Source: Croceibacterium ferulae (lineage in GTDB: Bacteria > Pseudomonadota > Alphaproteobacteria > Sphingomonadales > Sphingomonadaceae). From it: a stretch of DNA of 64,000 nucleotides. The position numbers were made by a program, and so were the translations under genes. The stretch lies in assembly GCF_003660445.1 (NCBI RefSeq), contig NZ_QZVQ01000010.1, forward strand, positions 1 through 64,000. Reading direction: 5' to 3'. The notes under the pieces were generated by a model. That model worked only from the letters and a program-made list of their open reading frames with translations. It ran no database searches and was not told the origin of the DNA. Of the stretch, positions 1 through 9,001 are shown one piece after another; positions within the stretch are counted from its first letter, which is position 1, and each line of letters starts with the position of its first letter.

Positions 1-218
1 GGGCCGAGATCGCCGCGCGTAGCCTGGAAGCTCGGGGCGGGGCGCTAGGGGAGGCTAGAGCCGACGGTGAAGTCGGGTCGCCTAAACTTGTTACTACCGC
101 TAAAGTTCGATCAGCGGAGCGTAGATTCCGCTGTTATCTGATCGCGATCATGTTGGTTTTGCCAGCATTTTATCTATAATCAGCAAAAAGCAGTGTAGAA
201 GTCCAAGGGGGGGCAACG

Positions 219-3173
219 TTGATAGACAACACAGAAATCGGCGCGATTTGGCGACGTTGGGATCCTCATGTTCACGCGCCCGGCACCCAGCTCAACGACC
301 TCTTTATCGGAGCCGATGCATGGGAGGATTATGTCAGAAAGCTTGAAGAAGTTACGCCGGCCCTGGAAGTCATCGGCGTGACTGACTACTACAACACGGA
401 AACCTATGCGCGACTGCGGCAGGAAAAAGACAAGAACGGCCGTCTACCAAATTGCAGCACCCTGTTCCCCAACATTGAAATGCGCCTCGGCCTTGGGACC
501 GCCGCCGGCTCATGGGTTAACGTTCATCTGCTTGTATCACCGGAAGACCCCAAGCACCTAGACGAACTCAACCGCATCCTGTCGAGCTTGACCTTCAACG
601 CTCTGGACGATCGGTTCAGTTGTACATCCACGGAATTGGCCCGCCTTGGTTTCAAAGCCGATCCGACGATCAAGGACGATGGAGCCGCTCGGCGCCACGG
701 GTCGACGCAATTCAAGGTGAGCTTCGACCAGCTCAAAAGCATTTTCAACGACTTTCGTTGGGCTCGCGATAATATCTTGGTCGCGGTGGCCGCCGGGGCT
801 GATGGCACGTCGGGCATGCAGGATGGCGCCGATGCTACCCTGCGGCGCGAGGTCGAGAAATTCGCCAGCGCAATATTCTCAGCAAATCCGAAGGACAGAG
901 ATTTCTGGCTAGGGCGCAAGCTTCCGCGAGAAGAGTTTCTGCGAAAGTACGCTTCCGGGAAGCCTTGCCTGCATGGGAGCGATGCCCATTCACTGGATCG
1001 CGTTGGCGAGCCAAACGGTAAACGGTTCAGTTGGATTAAGGGCGCGCCGTCCTTCGATTCGCTCCGACAAGCGTACATATCGCCGGAACGCGCGTTCGTC
1101 GGTGAAATCCCGCCCAGCGGCGCGTCGAAGTCCCAAGTCATCTCGCACTTTTCGATCGAGGGCGCCACATGGGCAAGGACTCCATCGCTTCGACTCAATC
1201 CCGGCCTTGTTACGATTATCGGCGCTAGGGGTTCTGGAAAGACAGCTCTCGCTGAATTGATTATTGCGGGCTGCGATGCGGTTCCGCTACCGCTTGAAGA
1301 ACATAAGCAGTCGTTCCTTTATCGGGCGCGCGACCTTCTCACCGGAGTAGTTGTTAAGGCCGTTTGGGCGTCCGGCGAGTTTGACAAGCGATTGCTCGCC
1401 GACGCGACCAGCGAGAGTTTCCAAATCAGGCGCGCGCAGTACCTATCTCAGCAGTTTGTTGACCGGTTATGTTCGTCGGACGGCGTTTCGGACGAACTTC
1501 TTCGAGAAGTTGAACGCGTGGTGTTTGACTCGCATTCGGTAGCCGCGCGTGATGGTGCTACCGATTTTCATGAGCTGCTAGACCTTCGCGCCGCTCGACA
1601 CCGCGAGGCCCGATCGCGCGATGAGCTGGCGTTGGTCAACCTCTCAGAGCGGATTGGCGAGGAGATTGAGAAGACGAAAAGCATCGGTGGCTTGCAGAAG
1701 CAGATCACCGAGAAGGAGCAAAATCTAGCTCGGCTTACAAACGAGCGTGGCCTTTTGGTGAAAAAGAGCGACGCCACGACAGCGGCGCGTCTCACTGAGG
1801 TGTCAACTGCCGCCGAGAAGGTCCGCGGTGACGTGCGCCATTTCAGCATTCAGGAACAGCAGCTCCTCACCTTGCAGGATGAGGTTGCCGACTTCCGTAA
1901 CAACCAGTCTCCTGAAGCACTTCGGCGTCTGCAATCGAAGTTCGGATCAAGCGGACTCGCCGGGTCTGATTGGGACCCCTTCGGCACAGATTTTGTGGGG
2001 ACAGTCGGTGACGTGCTCGCCGGACGCTTGAAGAAGGCTCGGGACAGCGGTGCCGCTTGGAAGGGCGTTCCATTGGCGCCCGGTGTGGCGCCAGTGCCGC
2101 TCGCCCAGGCCGTAGAGCTCGAACAGCAGACACTGGCGGTGCTGGATGCGGAAATCACCCGTCTGAATCACATCATTAACATCGACAAGGCAACGCAGGA
2201 CAAGTTCACCCAGCTTACAACCAAGATCAACACGGAGACCGACACACTCTCGAACTTGAAAACGCGCCTTGAGGATGCGAACGGTGCCGCCGATCGTCGC
2301 GAGATGCTAGTTGCTGAACGAACTAAATCGTATAAGAGCGTCTTCGACTCTCTTATTGCGGAAGAGAGGGTCCTCAACGACCTCTATTCACCTATTGAAA
2401 AAAGACTCGGCGCCTCGCAGGGCACCTTAAACAAGCTCGCCTTTTCCGTTCGGCGGACGGCAGACATCGACCAATGGGCGCGAGCTGGCGAGGCGTTTGT
2501 TGACCTTCGCAAAAGCGGACCGTTCAAAGGCAAGGGCACACTCTACGAGCTTGCCCAGGAGCATCTGCGCGAAGCGTGGGAGCAAGGGTCCGCGCAAGAC
2601 GTGTCGGATGCGATGCAGCAGTTCCGTGCGACGCATGACAAGATTCTCCTCGCAAGCTCACGCGTCGCTGAAACCGATCCAGTCGCACACCGCGCCTGGC
2701 TCAAGGCCTTCGCCAGATGGCTTTACAGCACCGATCATATCTCTGTGCGCTACTCCGTCGACTACGACAGCACAGACATTCGCAATCTCTCGCCAGGCAC
2801 ACGTGGCATCGTTCTGTTGCTGCTCTATTTGGCCCTAGATCGTTCGGACGACCGACCGCTCATCATCGATCAGCCTGAAGAAAATCTCGATCCGAAATCC
2901 ATCTTTGACGAACTCGTGCCGCTATTTGCCGAGGCAAAATTGCACCGGCAGGTCATTATGGTCACCCATAACGCCAATCTCGTCATTAACACCGATGCCG
3001 ATCAGGTCATCATCGCCGAGGCTGGCACGCATGTTCCCGGTCAACTGCCGGCGATCAGCTACATCGCCGGCGGGCTTGAGGAGGCCCACATCCGCGCGCG
3101 CGTTTGCGCCATTCTGGAGGGTGGTGAAGATGCCTTCAAGGCCCGCGCTCGCCGACTACGAGTGTCAATCTAG
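219..3173 (+). CDS. TrlF-type PHP-domain / AAA-like ATPase
   Basis: 984 residues. The N-terminus resembles a PHP phosphoesterase: DPHVH at residues 15-19, with a second histidine/aspartate cluster LHGSDAH at about 249-255, the usual metal-binding layout of that fold. A P-loop, GARGSGKT, lies at 335-342. A long coiled-coil segment follows (about 450-760), and an ABC/SMC-type Walker B, LIIDQPEENLDP, lies near 881-892. This order (PHP, P-loop, coiled coil, second ATPase half) matches proteins annotated as the TrlF family of AAA-like ATPases. I infer nucleotide-powered nucleic-acid or phosphoester cleavage, possibly in defence against foreign DNA, because of the domain pairing and the mobile-DNA setting. 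The start is TTG behind a purine-rich site (AAGGGGGGG, 205-213). The gene stands alone and no partner is visible upstream. Base composition is lower in GC than the chromosome to the right. Confidence 0.82.
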   Translation: MIDNTEIGAIWRRWDPHVHAPGTQLNDLFIGADAWEDYVRKLEEVTPALEVIGVTDYYNTETYARLRQEKDKNGRLPNCSTLFPNIEMRLGLGTAAGSWVNVHLLVSPEDPKHLDELNRILSSLTFNALDDRFSCTSTELARLGFKADPTIKDDGAARRHGSTQFKVSFDQLKSIFNDFRWARDNILVAVAAGADGTSGMQDGADATLRREVEKFASAIFSANPKDRDFWLGRKLPREEFLRKYASGKPCLHGSDAHSLDRVGEPNGKRFSWIKGAPSFDSLRQAYISPERAFVGEIPPSGASKSQVISHFSIEGATWARTPSLRLNPGLVTIIGARGSGKTALAELIIAGCDAVPLPLEEHKQSFLYRARDLLTGVVVKAVWASGEFDKRLLADATSESFQIRRAQYLSQQFVDRLCSSDGVSDELLREVERVVFDSHSVAARDGATDFHELLDLRAARHREARSRDELALVNLSERIGEEIEKTKSIGGLQKQITEKEQNLARLTNERGLLVKKSDATTAARLTEVSTAAEKVRGDVRHFSIQEQQLLTLQDEVADFRNNQSPEALRRLQSKFGSSGLAGSDWDPFGTDFVGTVGDVLAGRLKKARDSGAAWKGVPLAPGVAPVPLAQAVELEQQTLAVLDAEITRLNHIINIDKATQDKFTQLTTKINTETDTLSNLKTRLEDANGAADRREMLVAERTKSYKSVFDSLIAEERVLNDLYSPIEKRLGASQGTLNKLAFSVRRTADIDQWARAGEAFVDLRKSGPFKGKGTLYELAQEHLREAWEQGSAQDVSDAMQQFRATHDKILLASSRVAETDPVAHRAWLKAFARWLYSTDHISVRYSVDYDSTDIRNLSPGTRGIVLLLLYLALDRSDDRPLIIDQPEENLDPKSIFDELVPLFAEAKLHRQVIMVTHNANLVINTDADQVIIAEAGTHVPGQLPAISYIAGGLEEAHIRARVCAILEGGEDAFKARARRLRVSI

Positions 3174-3675
3174 AAATCGTCTAATTAGACCTGCCCTGCG
3201 TATTTGGTCACGACGGCAGCGGTGTGGAGCGCCTTGTCCGGAAGCGAGTTACGGATGGGCTCCAAGGGGCAGGCACGCGCCTGGTCATGGGGTCGGCGGG
3301 ATCATGAAGGCTCCCTCGCGGCTTCCAATCCGCGCAGGGTTGGTCGATGGAGTTCGAAGGGCATCGGAAGTTTCCCCTCGTCGATGGGGTGCCGGGGACC
3401 GCCGAAGGCTCCCTTGGCCGGGCGCCCCTGACTGGTGATCAAACGGCCGGACGTTTTTGGCTCTGAGAGGCTTGGTGCCGTCTCAGGGTCAAGGGCCAGA
3501 GGGATGCAACGGGAGAGCGCAGCGTCTCCCTTGCCAAGATGCGTGGTACTACCACGCACATCTTGCGCGCAGCGTTATCTCTGAACTCTCCGCCCCTTCC
3601 AGATGCCGGAAGTAACTAGAACCGCTCCTCTTGCGCCCCTTTCTTCTTGGTTCTCCGCCTGATTCCGTCGGTGGG
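3174..3675. other. 500-bp noncoding region with inverted repeats
   Basis: No convincing gene lies here. The region carries a 6-bp-arm hairpin at 3511-3530 and a much stronger imperfect inverted repeat at 3535-3565. An 85-codon minus-strand reading frame (3302-3559) covers most of it, but I see no ribosome binding site or recognisable domain. The clustered dyads would suit a regulatory, recombination or transfer-origin site, which is inference only. Confidence 0.4.
3535..3565. repeat. 14-bp-arm inverted repeat
   Basis: CAAGATGCGTGGTA is followed by one base and then by its reverse complement, interrupted by a 2-nt insertion (TACCACGCACATCTTG). No T-run follows on either strand, so it does not look like an intrinsic terminator. 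Such dyads are found at operators, recombinase sites and oriT regions. Nothing here decides between these. Confidence 0.5.
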
Positions 3676-4098
3676 TCAAAGGCTGAACGTAACCAGTCCG
3701 TTCTCGTCGATCTGCCAGGCTGGGTTCCAGGCGACCTCCCATGCATGTCCATCAGGGTCTGCTATGTAGCCGCGATACCCACCATGCAGCGGTGCATCGG
3801 CCTTCCTCAGCAGGTTACCGCCAGCGGCGATCAGCTGCTCCATGACCTTTTCTACAGCTTCCCGACTCTCGACATTGTGAGCCAGGGCGTATGATCCCAG
3901 TTGAGTGTCATTCGTCCGGTTCATGTCTTCATCCAGAGCCTGCTTCTCGAAGGTGCCCAGAACGAAGCCATTCATCTGGTAAAAGATGATCTGCTCATTC
4001 TCGAATACAGGTTTCCAGCCGAAGCCTTCCACATAGAAGCGTCGGCTCTGGGTAAGATCGGCGATGCCGAGGGTGATGACCGATATCTGTTGTTGCAT
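3676..4098 (-). CDS. VOC (glyoxalase/bleomycin-resistance fold) family protein
   Basis: 140 residues and a single VOC module. It opens with ISVITLGIADLTQSRRFY, the typical first beta-strand and helix, and ends with the paired half GGYRGYIADPDGHAWEVAWN, where the DPDGHAWE stretch carries the usual metal-ligand histidine and glutamate. These dimeric proteins bind a divalent metal and act as glyoxalases, dioxygenases, isomerases or drug-binding proteins. The substrate cannot be read from sequence. The gene stands alone on the minus strand between the TrlF-like gene and the coupling-protein module, and is probably an accessory stress or detoxification function. Confidence 0.85.
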   Translation of the reverse strand: MQQQISVITLGIADLTQSRRFYVEGFGWKPVFENEQIIFYQMNGFVLGTFEKQALDEDMNRTNDTQLGSYALAHNVESREAVEKVMEQLIAAGGNLLRKADAPLHGGYRGYIADPDGHAWEVAWNPAWQIDENGLVTFSL

Positions 4099-4254
4099 GG
4101 TTCTTGTCCGCCCTGTCCCTGTCCCTTGTTGCTCAGGCGGGAAAGTAACACGCGCCCTTCCTCCAGGGCAAAGCGCTGAGTTCTATCCCCCCTAATCGTT
4201 TCCTCACCTCCCTAGTCATCCGTCCGACGGCAATTACGCCAGAGGAGACGTGCC

Positions 4255-5070
4255 TTGCAGAATGATCTTCCGCCGCTTCCTGAGATGAAACCGATGCCGT
4301 CCGCCGCTCCTGCCGAGCCGCTCGAACGGCCTGCTCCTCGTGGCCAGTATGCTGCTCAACCTGCCGCGCCGTTCGGTCGGCGAGTGCGTCAGTTGTTCAC
4401 TGCCTTCACCGGGATGGGTTTCGGCCTGATGCTCGGTGCCGGGATTTTGCAGGTGACGATGCCGCCCCAATGGAAGCCGACTACCATCGTGGCCATGATC
4501 GAAGCCCAGATCGAACTCGCCATCATGAACCAGAAGATGGGTGCGGAACCGGGCGAGATCATCATCAATGAGGCTGAATATCGTGAGAAGCTGGCGAAGG
4601 CCGAGCGTGATGGTCAGACTTCAGCCGAGCTGGAATTGCAAAAGCAGATGGCGGTGGTTCAGGCCGACAAGGAGCGTGTGGTACAGGCCTATGCCACGCT
4701 TTACCAGCGGGCCAATCTCATTGCTCAGGCCGCGATCCAGCTGGAGACTCTTGCCCAGCAGTTCCGCCAGCAGCTTCTTCAGATGTCGAATGGCGGGCGC
4801 AGCATGGTCATCGTGATGAAAGACCTATTCTGCGGCTTCTCCGGCGATCCGGCAACCTGCGAGTCTGCACGTGCCGACCGCCGACTTATGATCGACGAAG
4901 CGGACGAACTCTCGCGCGGTGATGTCGGCAACCGTGTCCGGGAGCTGATGGCAGGGGTCGATGATCCGGCGACGCTGGTTGCCCGTAACGATCAGCAAGC
5001 CAACGGCACCCCCGCACTCGATCGTGGAGAACAGCGCGATCCCACATTCGGGATCACCACGCAGCCCTGA
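4255..5070 (+). CDS. Membrane-anchored coiled-coil protein of the coupling-protein module
   Basis: 271 residues, family not recognised. The N-terminus is proline-rich and probably cytoplasmic. One hydrophobic segment lies at about residues 49-63 (GMGFGLMLGAGILQV). A long charged helical region follows, rich in Q, E, A and K (about 80-190), suggesting a coiled coil, with two cysteines around 198-208. The start is TTG preceded by AGGAG at 4242-4246. It is followed by a terminator-like hairpin and then by a VirD4-type ATPase. The layout suggests a membrane accessory of conjugative transfer, but this is inferred from the neighbour alone. Confidence 0.6.
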   Translation: MQNDLPPLPEMKPMPSAAPAEPLERPAPRGQYAAQPAAPFGRRVRQLFTAFTGMGFGLMLGAGILQVTMPPQWKPTTIVAMIEAQIELAIMNQKMGAEPGEIIINEAEYREKLAKAERDGQTSAELELQKQMAVVQADKERVVQAYATLYQRANLIAQAAIQLETLAQQFRQQLLQMSNGGRSMVIVMKDLFCGFSGDPATCESARADRRLMIDEADELSRGDVGNRVRELMAGVDDPATLVARNDQQANGTPALDRGEQRDPTFGITTQP

Positions 5071-5108
5071 TCTGCACCTAGCAGGCCGCCACTATCCCCC
5101 CGGCCTCC

Positions 5109-5146
5109 GGCCCGGCCCGCTTATTCTGCGAGCCGGGCCTTTTCTT
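5109..5146 (+). terminator. Intrinsic terminator before the coupling-protein gene
   Basis: GGCCCGGC (5109-5116) pairs with GCCGGGCC (5132-5139), extended by an inner CGC/GCG pair around a 7-nt loop, and is followed by TTTTCTT. It lies only 13 nt before the ATG of the next gene. It should therefore reduce read-through into the coupling-protein gene, or act as an attenuator. Confidence 0.7.
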
Positions 5147-5159
5147 GTCTGGAGCTTTC

Positions 5160-6908
5160 ATGTCCTTCCACTTCCCGCGCGGTACCGGAAACGACGGTAA
5201 GTCTGCTCTGCTAGCTACTGCGCGCTGGTCCTTCTCCGCCTCACCCTGGCAGCTTGGTCATCTCTGGCTTGGGCGCGATGTGCAGGATCAGGCTGTCGGT
5301 CATGGGGATGATCGCCATGCTGTAATCATCGCCGGTTCGCGTTCAGGCAAAGGCCGCTCGGCGATCATCCCCAATCTCTTTCTCTGGCCGGGCAGTTGCC
5401 TCGTTATCGATCCCAAGGGCGAGAACGCGACCGTCACTGCCGCCGCTCGTGCTGCCCGGTCCGGCCATCGCGTAGCCGTGCTAGATCCTCGTGGCGCAGC
5501 GGACGTTCCTGAGGCTTTCCGCGTCCGCTTCAACCCGCTCGATCTCATCGAACCCGCTTCTGATGACGCGATCGATCTGGCCGCCGCCGTTGGTGACGCG
5601 CTGATGCTCGGCTCCGAAGACGGCAAAGACATCCACTGGAACGAGTCCGCGCGGGGGCTCTTCGAAGCGATCCTCCTCCATGTGGCTGTCACGCAGAACG
5701 GCGCTTCGCGAAGCCTCGTCAAAGTCCGCCAGCTCCTCACCCTCGGCGATCCTGAATATGCCGACCACCTCAACTCGGGGTTGGGTGAGAAGGAAAATCC
5801 CGTCTCACCCTTCGATGCGCTGTGGACGGCGATGGGTGACAGCAAGGCCAGCAATCCGGCCGTGCGCGATGTCATCATGGGAGCCGCGCATACCATCGCC
5901 GATATGGGAGAGAACGAGCGGGGCTCCGTCCTTTCCACCGCCAGGCGCAATACCAAGTTCATCGATAGTCCGTGGATGCGGCGCTGTCTTGAAGGGGGCG
6001 ACGGCGCTGCCGGTTCCCTCGATCTCGACGCCTTAAAGGCAGCGCCGGGTGGTCTCACGCTCTATGTCTGCCTGCCCGCGCGATTTATTCCGACCCATGC
6101 CCGCTTTCTGCGGCTGGTGCTCAATCTCGTGCTCTATCGCATGGAAGCGCACGGTCTGGACAAGCCCGCCTGCGGTCATCCGGTGCTCTTCGTGCTGGAT
6201 GAGTTTGCGGCTCTCGGACGTATGGAAGCGATTGAGAAAGCGGCAGGCTTGATGGCGGGTTATGGCGTCAAACTGATGCCTGTCCTCCAGGACCTCGGCC
6301 AGCTGAAGCGTCATTACCGCGAAAGCTGGGAAACCTTCCTCGGCAATGCGGGCGTGCTTCAGTTCTTCGCCAATGCTGATCTCACGACGCTCGAATGGCT
6401 CTCGAAGCGAATGGGACAGGTCGAGCTGATCCGGGAAACGAATGGGAGCAGCGAAGCCACCACGACGGGCCTGTCCCGAAGTCAGAGCGAGACGCAAAGC
6501 GGCGGGTGGTCGAGGTCTTCCGGCAACACACGCGGCAATTCCGATATGGCGGAGCTGCAATCCCTTGCCACGCGTGACGGTGGCTCCGGCCTCGTTCCCT
6601 TCCTCGCCCGTGCCGGAGCAAGCGGACGTGGGACCTCGGAAGGCTGGTCGGACAGTGAAGGCGTATCGGGCGGCACCAGTCAGCAGCGCGGGGATAGTTC
6701 GTCTTCGGGCACGTCTTCGACCGCTTCCACCTCCGAGGGCATCCACCAGGCTGCGCTCATGACGCCCGACGAAATAGCCCGCTTCTTCGATCGGCGGACG
6801 GGCATGCAGGTGGCACTCATCGACGGTCTGCCGGTGGCGCTTGCTCGCACCAATTACGACACGGACGAGGCCTTCGCCGCCTTCAGGCCTAAAGGGGAGA
6901 AAGCATGA
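5160..6908 (+). CDS. VirD4/TraG-type type IV coupling protein
   Basis: 582 residues. Type IV coupling proteins are hexameric inner-membrane ATPases that deliver relaxase-bound DNA to a type IV secretion channel. The P-loop GSRSGKGRS lies at about 59-67, and the Walker B strand VLFVLDEFAALGRM has its aspartate near 347. A PVLQDLGQLK motif follows, typical of the TraG/VirD4 core. Between about 425 and 535 there is a Ser/Gly/Thr-rich low-complexity stretch, and the protein ends in a conserved-looking MTPDEIARFFDRR segment. I chose the ATG at 5160, preceded by GGAG, over a TTG at 5145. No obvious transmembrane N-terminus is present, so membrane tethering may come from the upstream protein. No relaxase or mating-pair genes are visible in the window. 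Confidence 0.88.
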   Translation: MSFHFPRGTGNDGKSALLATARWSFSASPWQLGHLWLGRDVQDQAVGHGDDRHAVIIAGSRSGKGRSAIIPNLFLWPGSCLVIDPKGENATVTAAARAARSGHRVAVLDPRGAADVPEAFRVRFNPLDLIEPASDDAIDLAAAVGDALMLGSEDGKDIHWNESARGLFEAILLHVAVTQNGASRSLVKVRQLLTLGDPEYADHLNSGLGEKENPVSPFDALWTAMGDSKASNPAVRDVIMGAAHTIADMGENERGSVLSTARRNTKFIDSPWMRRCLEGGDGAAGSLDLDALKAAPGGLTLYVCLPARFIPTHARFLRLVLNLVLYRMEAHGLDKPACGHPVLFVLDEFAALGRMEAIEKAAGLMAGYGVKLMPVLQDLGQLKRHYRESWETFLGNAGVLQFFANADLTTLEWLSKRMGQVELIRETNGSSEATTTGLSRSQSETQSGGWSRSSGNTRGNSDMAELQSLATRDGGSGLVPFLARAGASGRGTSEGWSDSEGVSGGTSQQRGDSSSSGTSSTASTSEGIHQAALMTPDEIARFFDRRTGMQVALIDGLPVALARTNYDTDEAFAAFRPKGEKA

Positions 6909-7198
6909 GCGAGAAAGAAACCGATGACTTGCTGCCGATCCGGGTGGGAAGCATCGATCCGACCGCCATCACCGCGCAAATCAGCCTCCCGGCCGCTGTT
7001 TGGGAGCGCCTCACAGCTGATTTGCGGGATGACGATCGCATGTCCCTCGGGCGTCCTGAGCTGCCGGACGTGCCGCTTCATGTTCGTATCTGGCAGTTCC
7101 TCGATCTCGCCACGATGAGCTGGGAGGATTCGGTCACCGAGCCTCCTGTCTATCCAGGCAACGGCTCGGATGATCTGGATGACTTGCTGCCGTTCTAG
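6905..7198 (+). CDS. Small acidic protein coupled to the type IV coupling protein gene
   Basis: 97 residues. The start codon overlaps the stop of the coupling-protein gene (ATGA), so translation is probably coupled. The protein is acidic at both ends (KETDDLL near the start, DDLDDLLPF at the end), with no membrane segment or cysteine. I do not recognise a family. The tight overlap suggests a cytoplasmic partner of the coupling protein, which is inference. Confidence 0.6.
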   Translation: MSEKETDDLLPIRVGSIDPTAITAQISLPAAVWERLTADLRDDDRMSLGRPELPDVPLHVRIWQFLDLATMSWEDSVTEPPVYPGNGSDDLDDLLPF

Positions 7199-7242
7199 CC
7201 AGTAGTTGGTGTCGCTGTGTGAATCCTGCGGTCGGCGTCTAT

Positions 7243-7974
7243 CTAGTTTGTTGGTTTGAAGCCCTCGTTTGTCAGCGCCATCTGGCTGAGATCAAGGCCC
7301 GAAGCTCTCGCTCCTTGCAGGATAGCGGCCCTGAGCTGCGGCATCAGGTCCGGTTGCTGCTTCGCCATGTCGACCATTCCATCGATCATCGCCGCCTGAA
7401 TCAGCATGGCTTCGGCCATTTGCTGCTTTTCCGCGTCTCCCATCCGGGCGAACTCCGGCGCAGAGAGAAGCGCGTCTCGCGACTGCGCCTGCACTGCCTG
7501 CATCTCGGAGCGGCCGAAGCTACGGTTTGAGCCTTGCGCGCCTTCCCATGCGGTCATCCACCAGAAGGCGTAAGCATCGGCCACGTTATCGGTCGAGTAC
7601 CCGTAGGGTGCCAATGCGGCACCGAACTGTTCGATCACGTCCGTGCTGGCGAATAGGTGCTCCATTTGCGCGGCGCTCTCCGGATTGTCGGCGTGGGTTC
7701 TGGCGGCAAACTGCGCCAAATTGGCCCGACGGCGTTCAGGCGAAGGCGAATATATAAGAGCCGCCTGATCGCTGCGGGCAGCCGGAGCTGAACTGTCGGG
7801 AGATGTGTCGCGTCCCTCTTCCTCCAGCTTTCGATTGAGGATTTCGGCGTGCAGGTTAGCCATCGCAAAATCTGGCGCTATGTTCGGGAACATCAACGGC
7901 AGCTCCTGCGCGCTAACCGGGCTTGTCGTTGCGAGTAGCAGGCAGCTTAAAGCCATTAGATCAAAGCGACGCAT
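7243..7974 (-). CDS. Secreted DUF6683-like protein
   Basis: 243 residues from the ATG at 7974, which has GAGGA about 9 nt upstream. An in-frame ATG at 8052 lacks such a site. The N-terminus is a signal peptide (MRRFDLMALSCLLLATTSPVSAQE, cleavage likely after SAQ), so the product is probably periplasmic. A conserved-looking core reads FGAALAPYGYSTDNVADAY and AFWWMTAWEG, which I associate with the DUF6683 family of unknown function. The rest is helical and rich in A, Q and M. It lies opposite the coupling-protein module and shares no operon with it. Function unknown. Confidence 0.65.
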   Translation of the reverse strand: MRRFDLMALSCLLLATTSPVSAQELPLMFPNIAPDFAMANLHAEILNRKLEEEGRDTSPDSSAPAARSDQAALIYSPSPERRRANLAQFAARTHADNPESAAQMEHLFASTDVIEQFGAALAPYGYSTDNVADAYAFWWMTAWEGAQGSNRSFGRSEMQAVQAQSRDALLSAPEFARMGDAEKQQMAEAMLIQAAMIDGMVDMAKQQPDLMPQLRAAILQGARASGLDLSQMALTNEGFKPTN

Positions 7975-8189
7975 TGGAATGGTCCTCAAGATGGTCTGCT
8001 GCCATCCAACGGGGTTGTGAAGTATGCCAACATTAAACCTTAAGTGTCTCACCTGGCAATGGAAGTAGGCACATCCCCTGGCGTTACCGGCGCTAGCTTT
8101 CTCCTGCTCCTGAAACGCCCGGCTATCTAGATTAAGAATGGAACGGAAGACATCGCGGTCCAGTTAGCGGAGCTTCATGGGAGGGCGGA

Positions 8190-8960
8190 ATGAAAAGCGC
8201 ACCAGTCTCAAAGAAGCTTGATTGGGCAGGATATTTCCTGGGCTTCGGGCTGGGAGGTTTCTTTGATGGCATTCTCCTGCATCAGATATTGCAGTGGCAC
8301 CATCTCCTGAGCCTTGTTGAAGGGGTAGGAGACATACGCAATCAGGTCGTTTTCGACGGCCTGTTTCATGCTCTTATGTATCTCATCGCTGCGATAGGCC
8401 TTTTCCTGCTTTGGCAGAGCCGCAAGGAGTTCGCAGGGCCGAAGGCGGGACTGTTTCTTTTCGCGAACGTCCTGATCGGATTTGGAGCCTGGCATATTAC
8501 CGACAGCATCCTCTCGCATTGGGTGTTGGGCATTCACCGGATCAAACTGGATAGCCCGAACCCTCTCCTGTGGGATCTGATCTGGTTCTTCGTTTTGGGA
8601 CTCGTTCCTCTCATCATCGGCATCATCCTCCGAGGCCGTTCCGATCCGGGAAACGTATTCAGGCATGGCGGCATCGTCGCAGCCGTAATCGCAGCGGCAG
8701 TCCTGGTCTCAGGCCCTTGGGCTGCGCGTTCTCCTGTGGACAACAAGACAGCAATCGCCGTCTTCCGCCCGGGGATGAGCGACGGACAAATTTGGAACGC
8801 CGTAATAAGGTCTGGTGGAGTTGTGATGTGGCAATCTCGCGGTGTTTATGCGGTTGCCTGGAATGAGAGCGGTCGGGCTAACAGCCTTTATCGCGACGGC
8901 GCTATGCTGGTCAGCAACTCCTTTCTAGGCGCGGGTTGTCTCGCCTGGGCGAAGATTTGA
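8190..8960 (+). CDS. DUF2243 family integral membrane protein
   Basis: 256 residues with about five hydrophobic segments. The signature GGFFDGILLHQILQWHH near residues 22-38 is characteristic of DUF2243 membrane proteins, with further histidines in FDGLFHALMY and GAWHITDSILSHW that could bind metal or heme. The C-terminal 80 residues after the last membrane segment look like a soluble domain. The biochemical role of the family is unknown to me. Members often accompany copper or cytochrome genes, but no such neighbours occur here. The gene converges on the unknown minus-strand gene that follows. Confidence 0.75.
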   Translation: MKSAPVSKKLDWAGYFLGFGLGGFFDGILLHQILQWHHLLSLVEGVGDIRNQVVFDGLFHALMYLIAAIGLFLLWQSRKEFAGPKAGLFLFANVLIGFGAWHITDSILSHWVLGIHRIKLDSPNPLLWDLIWFFVLGLVPLIIGIILRGRSDPGNVFRHGGIVAAVIAAAVLVSGPWAARSPVDNKTAIAVFRPGMSDGQIWNAVIRSGGVVMWQSRGVYAVAWNESGRANSLYRDGAMLVSNSFLGAGCLAWAKI

Positions 8961-9001
8961 GTGTTGGGCGCATTCCGCATTGTCTTGGGCATCTTACCCG
9001 A

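Noticed and set aside
1-179. Open frame entering from the left edge (ends at a TAA near 179)
   Set aside because: The 58-codon tail has no recognisable motif. It could be the end of an upstream gene, but the visible part does not support a call.
3302-3559. 85-codon minus-strand frame in the gap after the TrlF-like gene
   Set aside because: No ribosome binding site, no domain, and it covers inverted repeats. Treated as noncoding.
5145-5159. TTG start five codons upstream for the coupling protein
   Set aside because: The ATG at 5160 has GGAG at good spacing, and the TTG lies at the end of the terminator tail.
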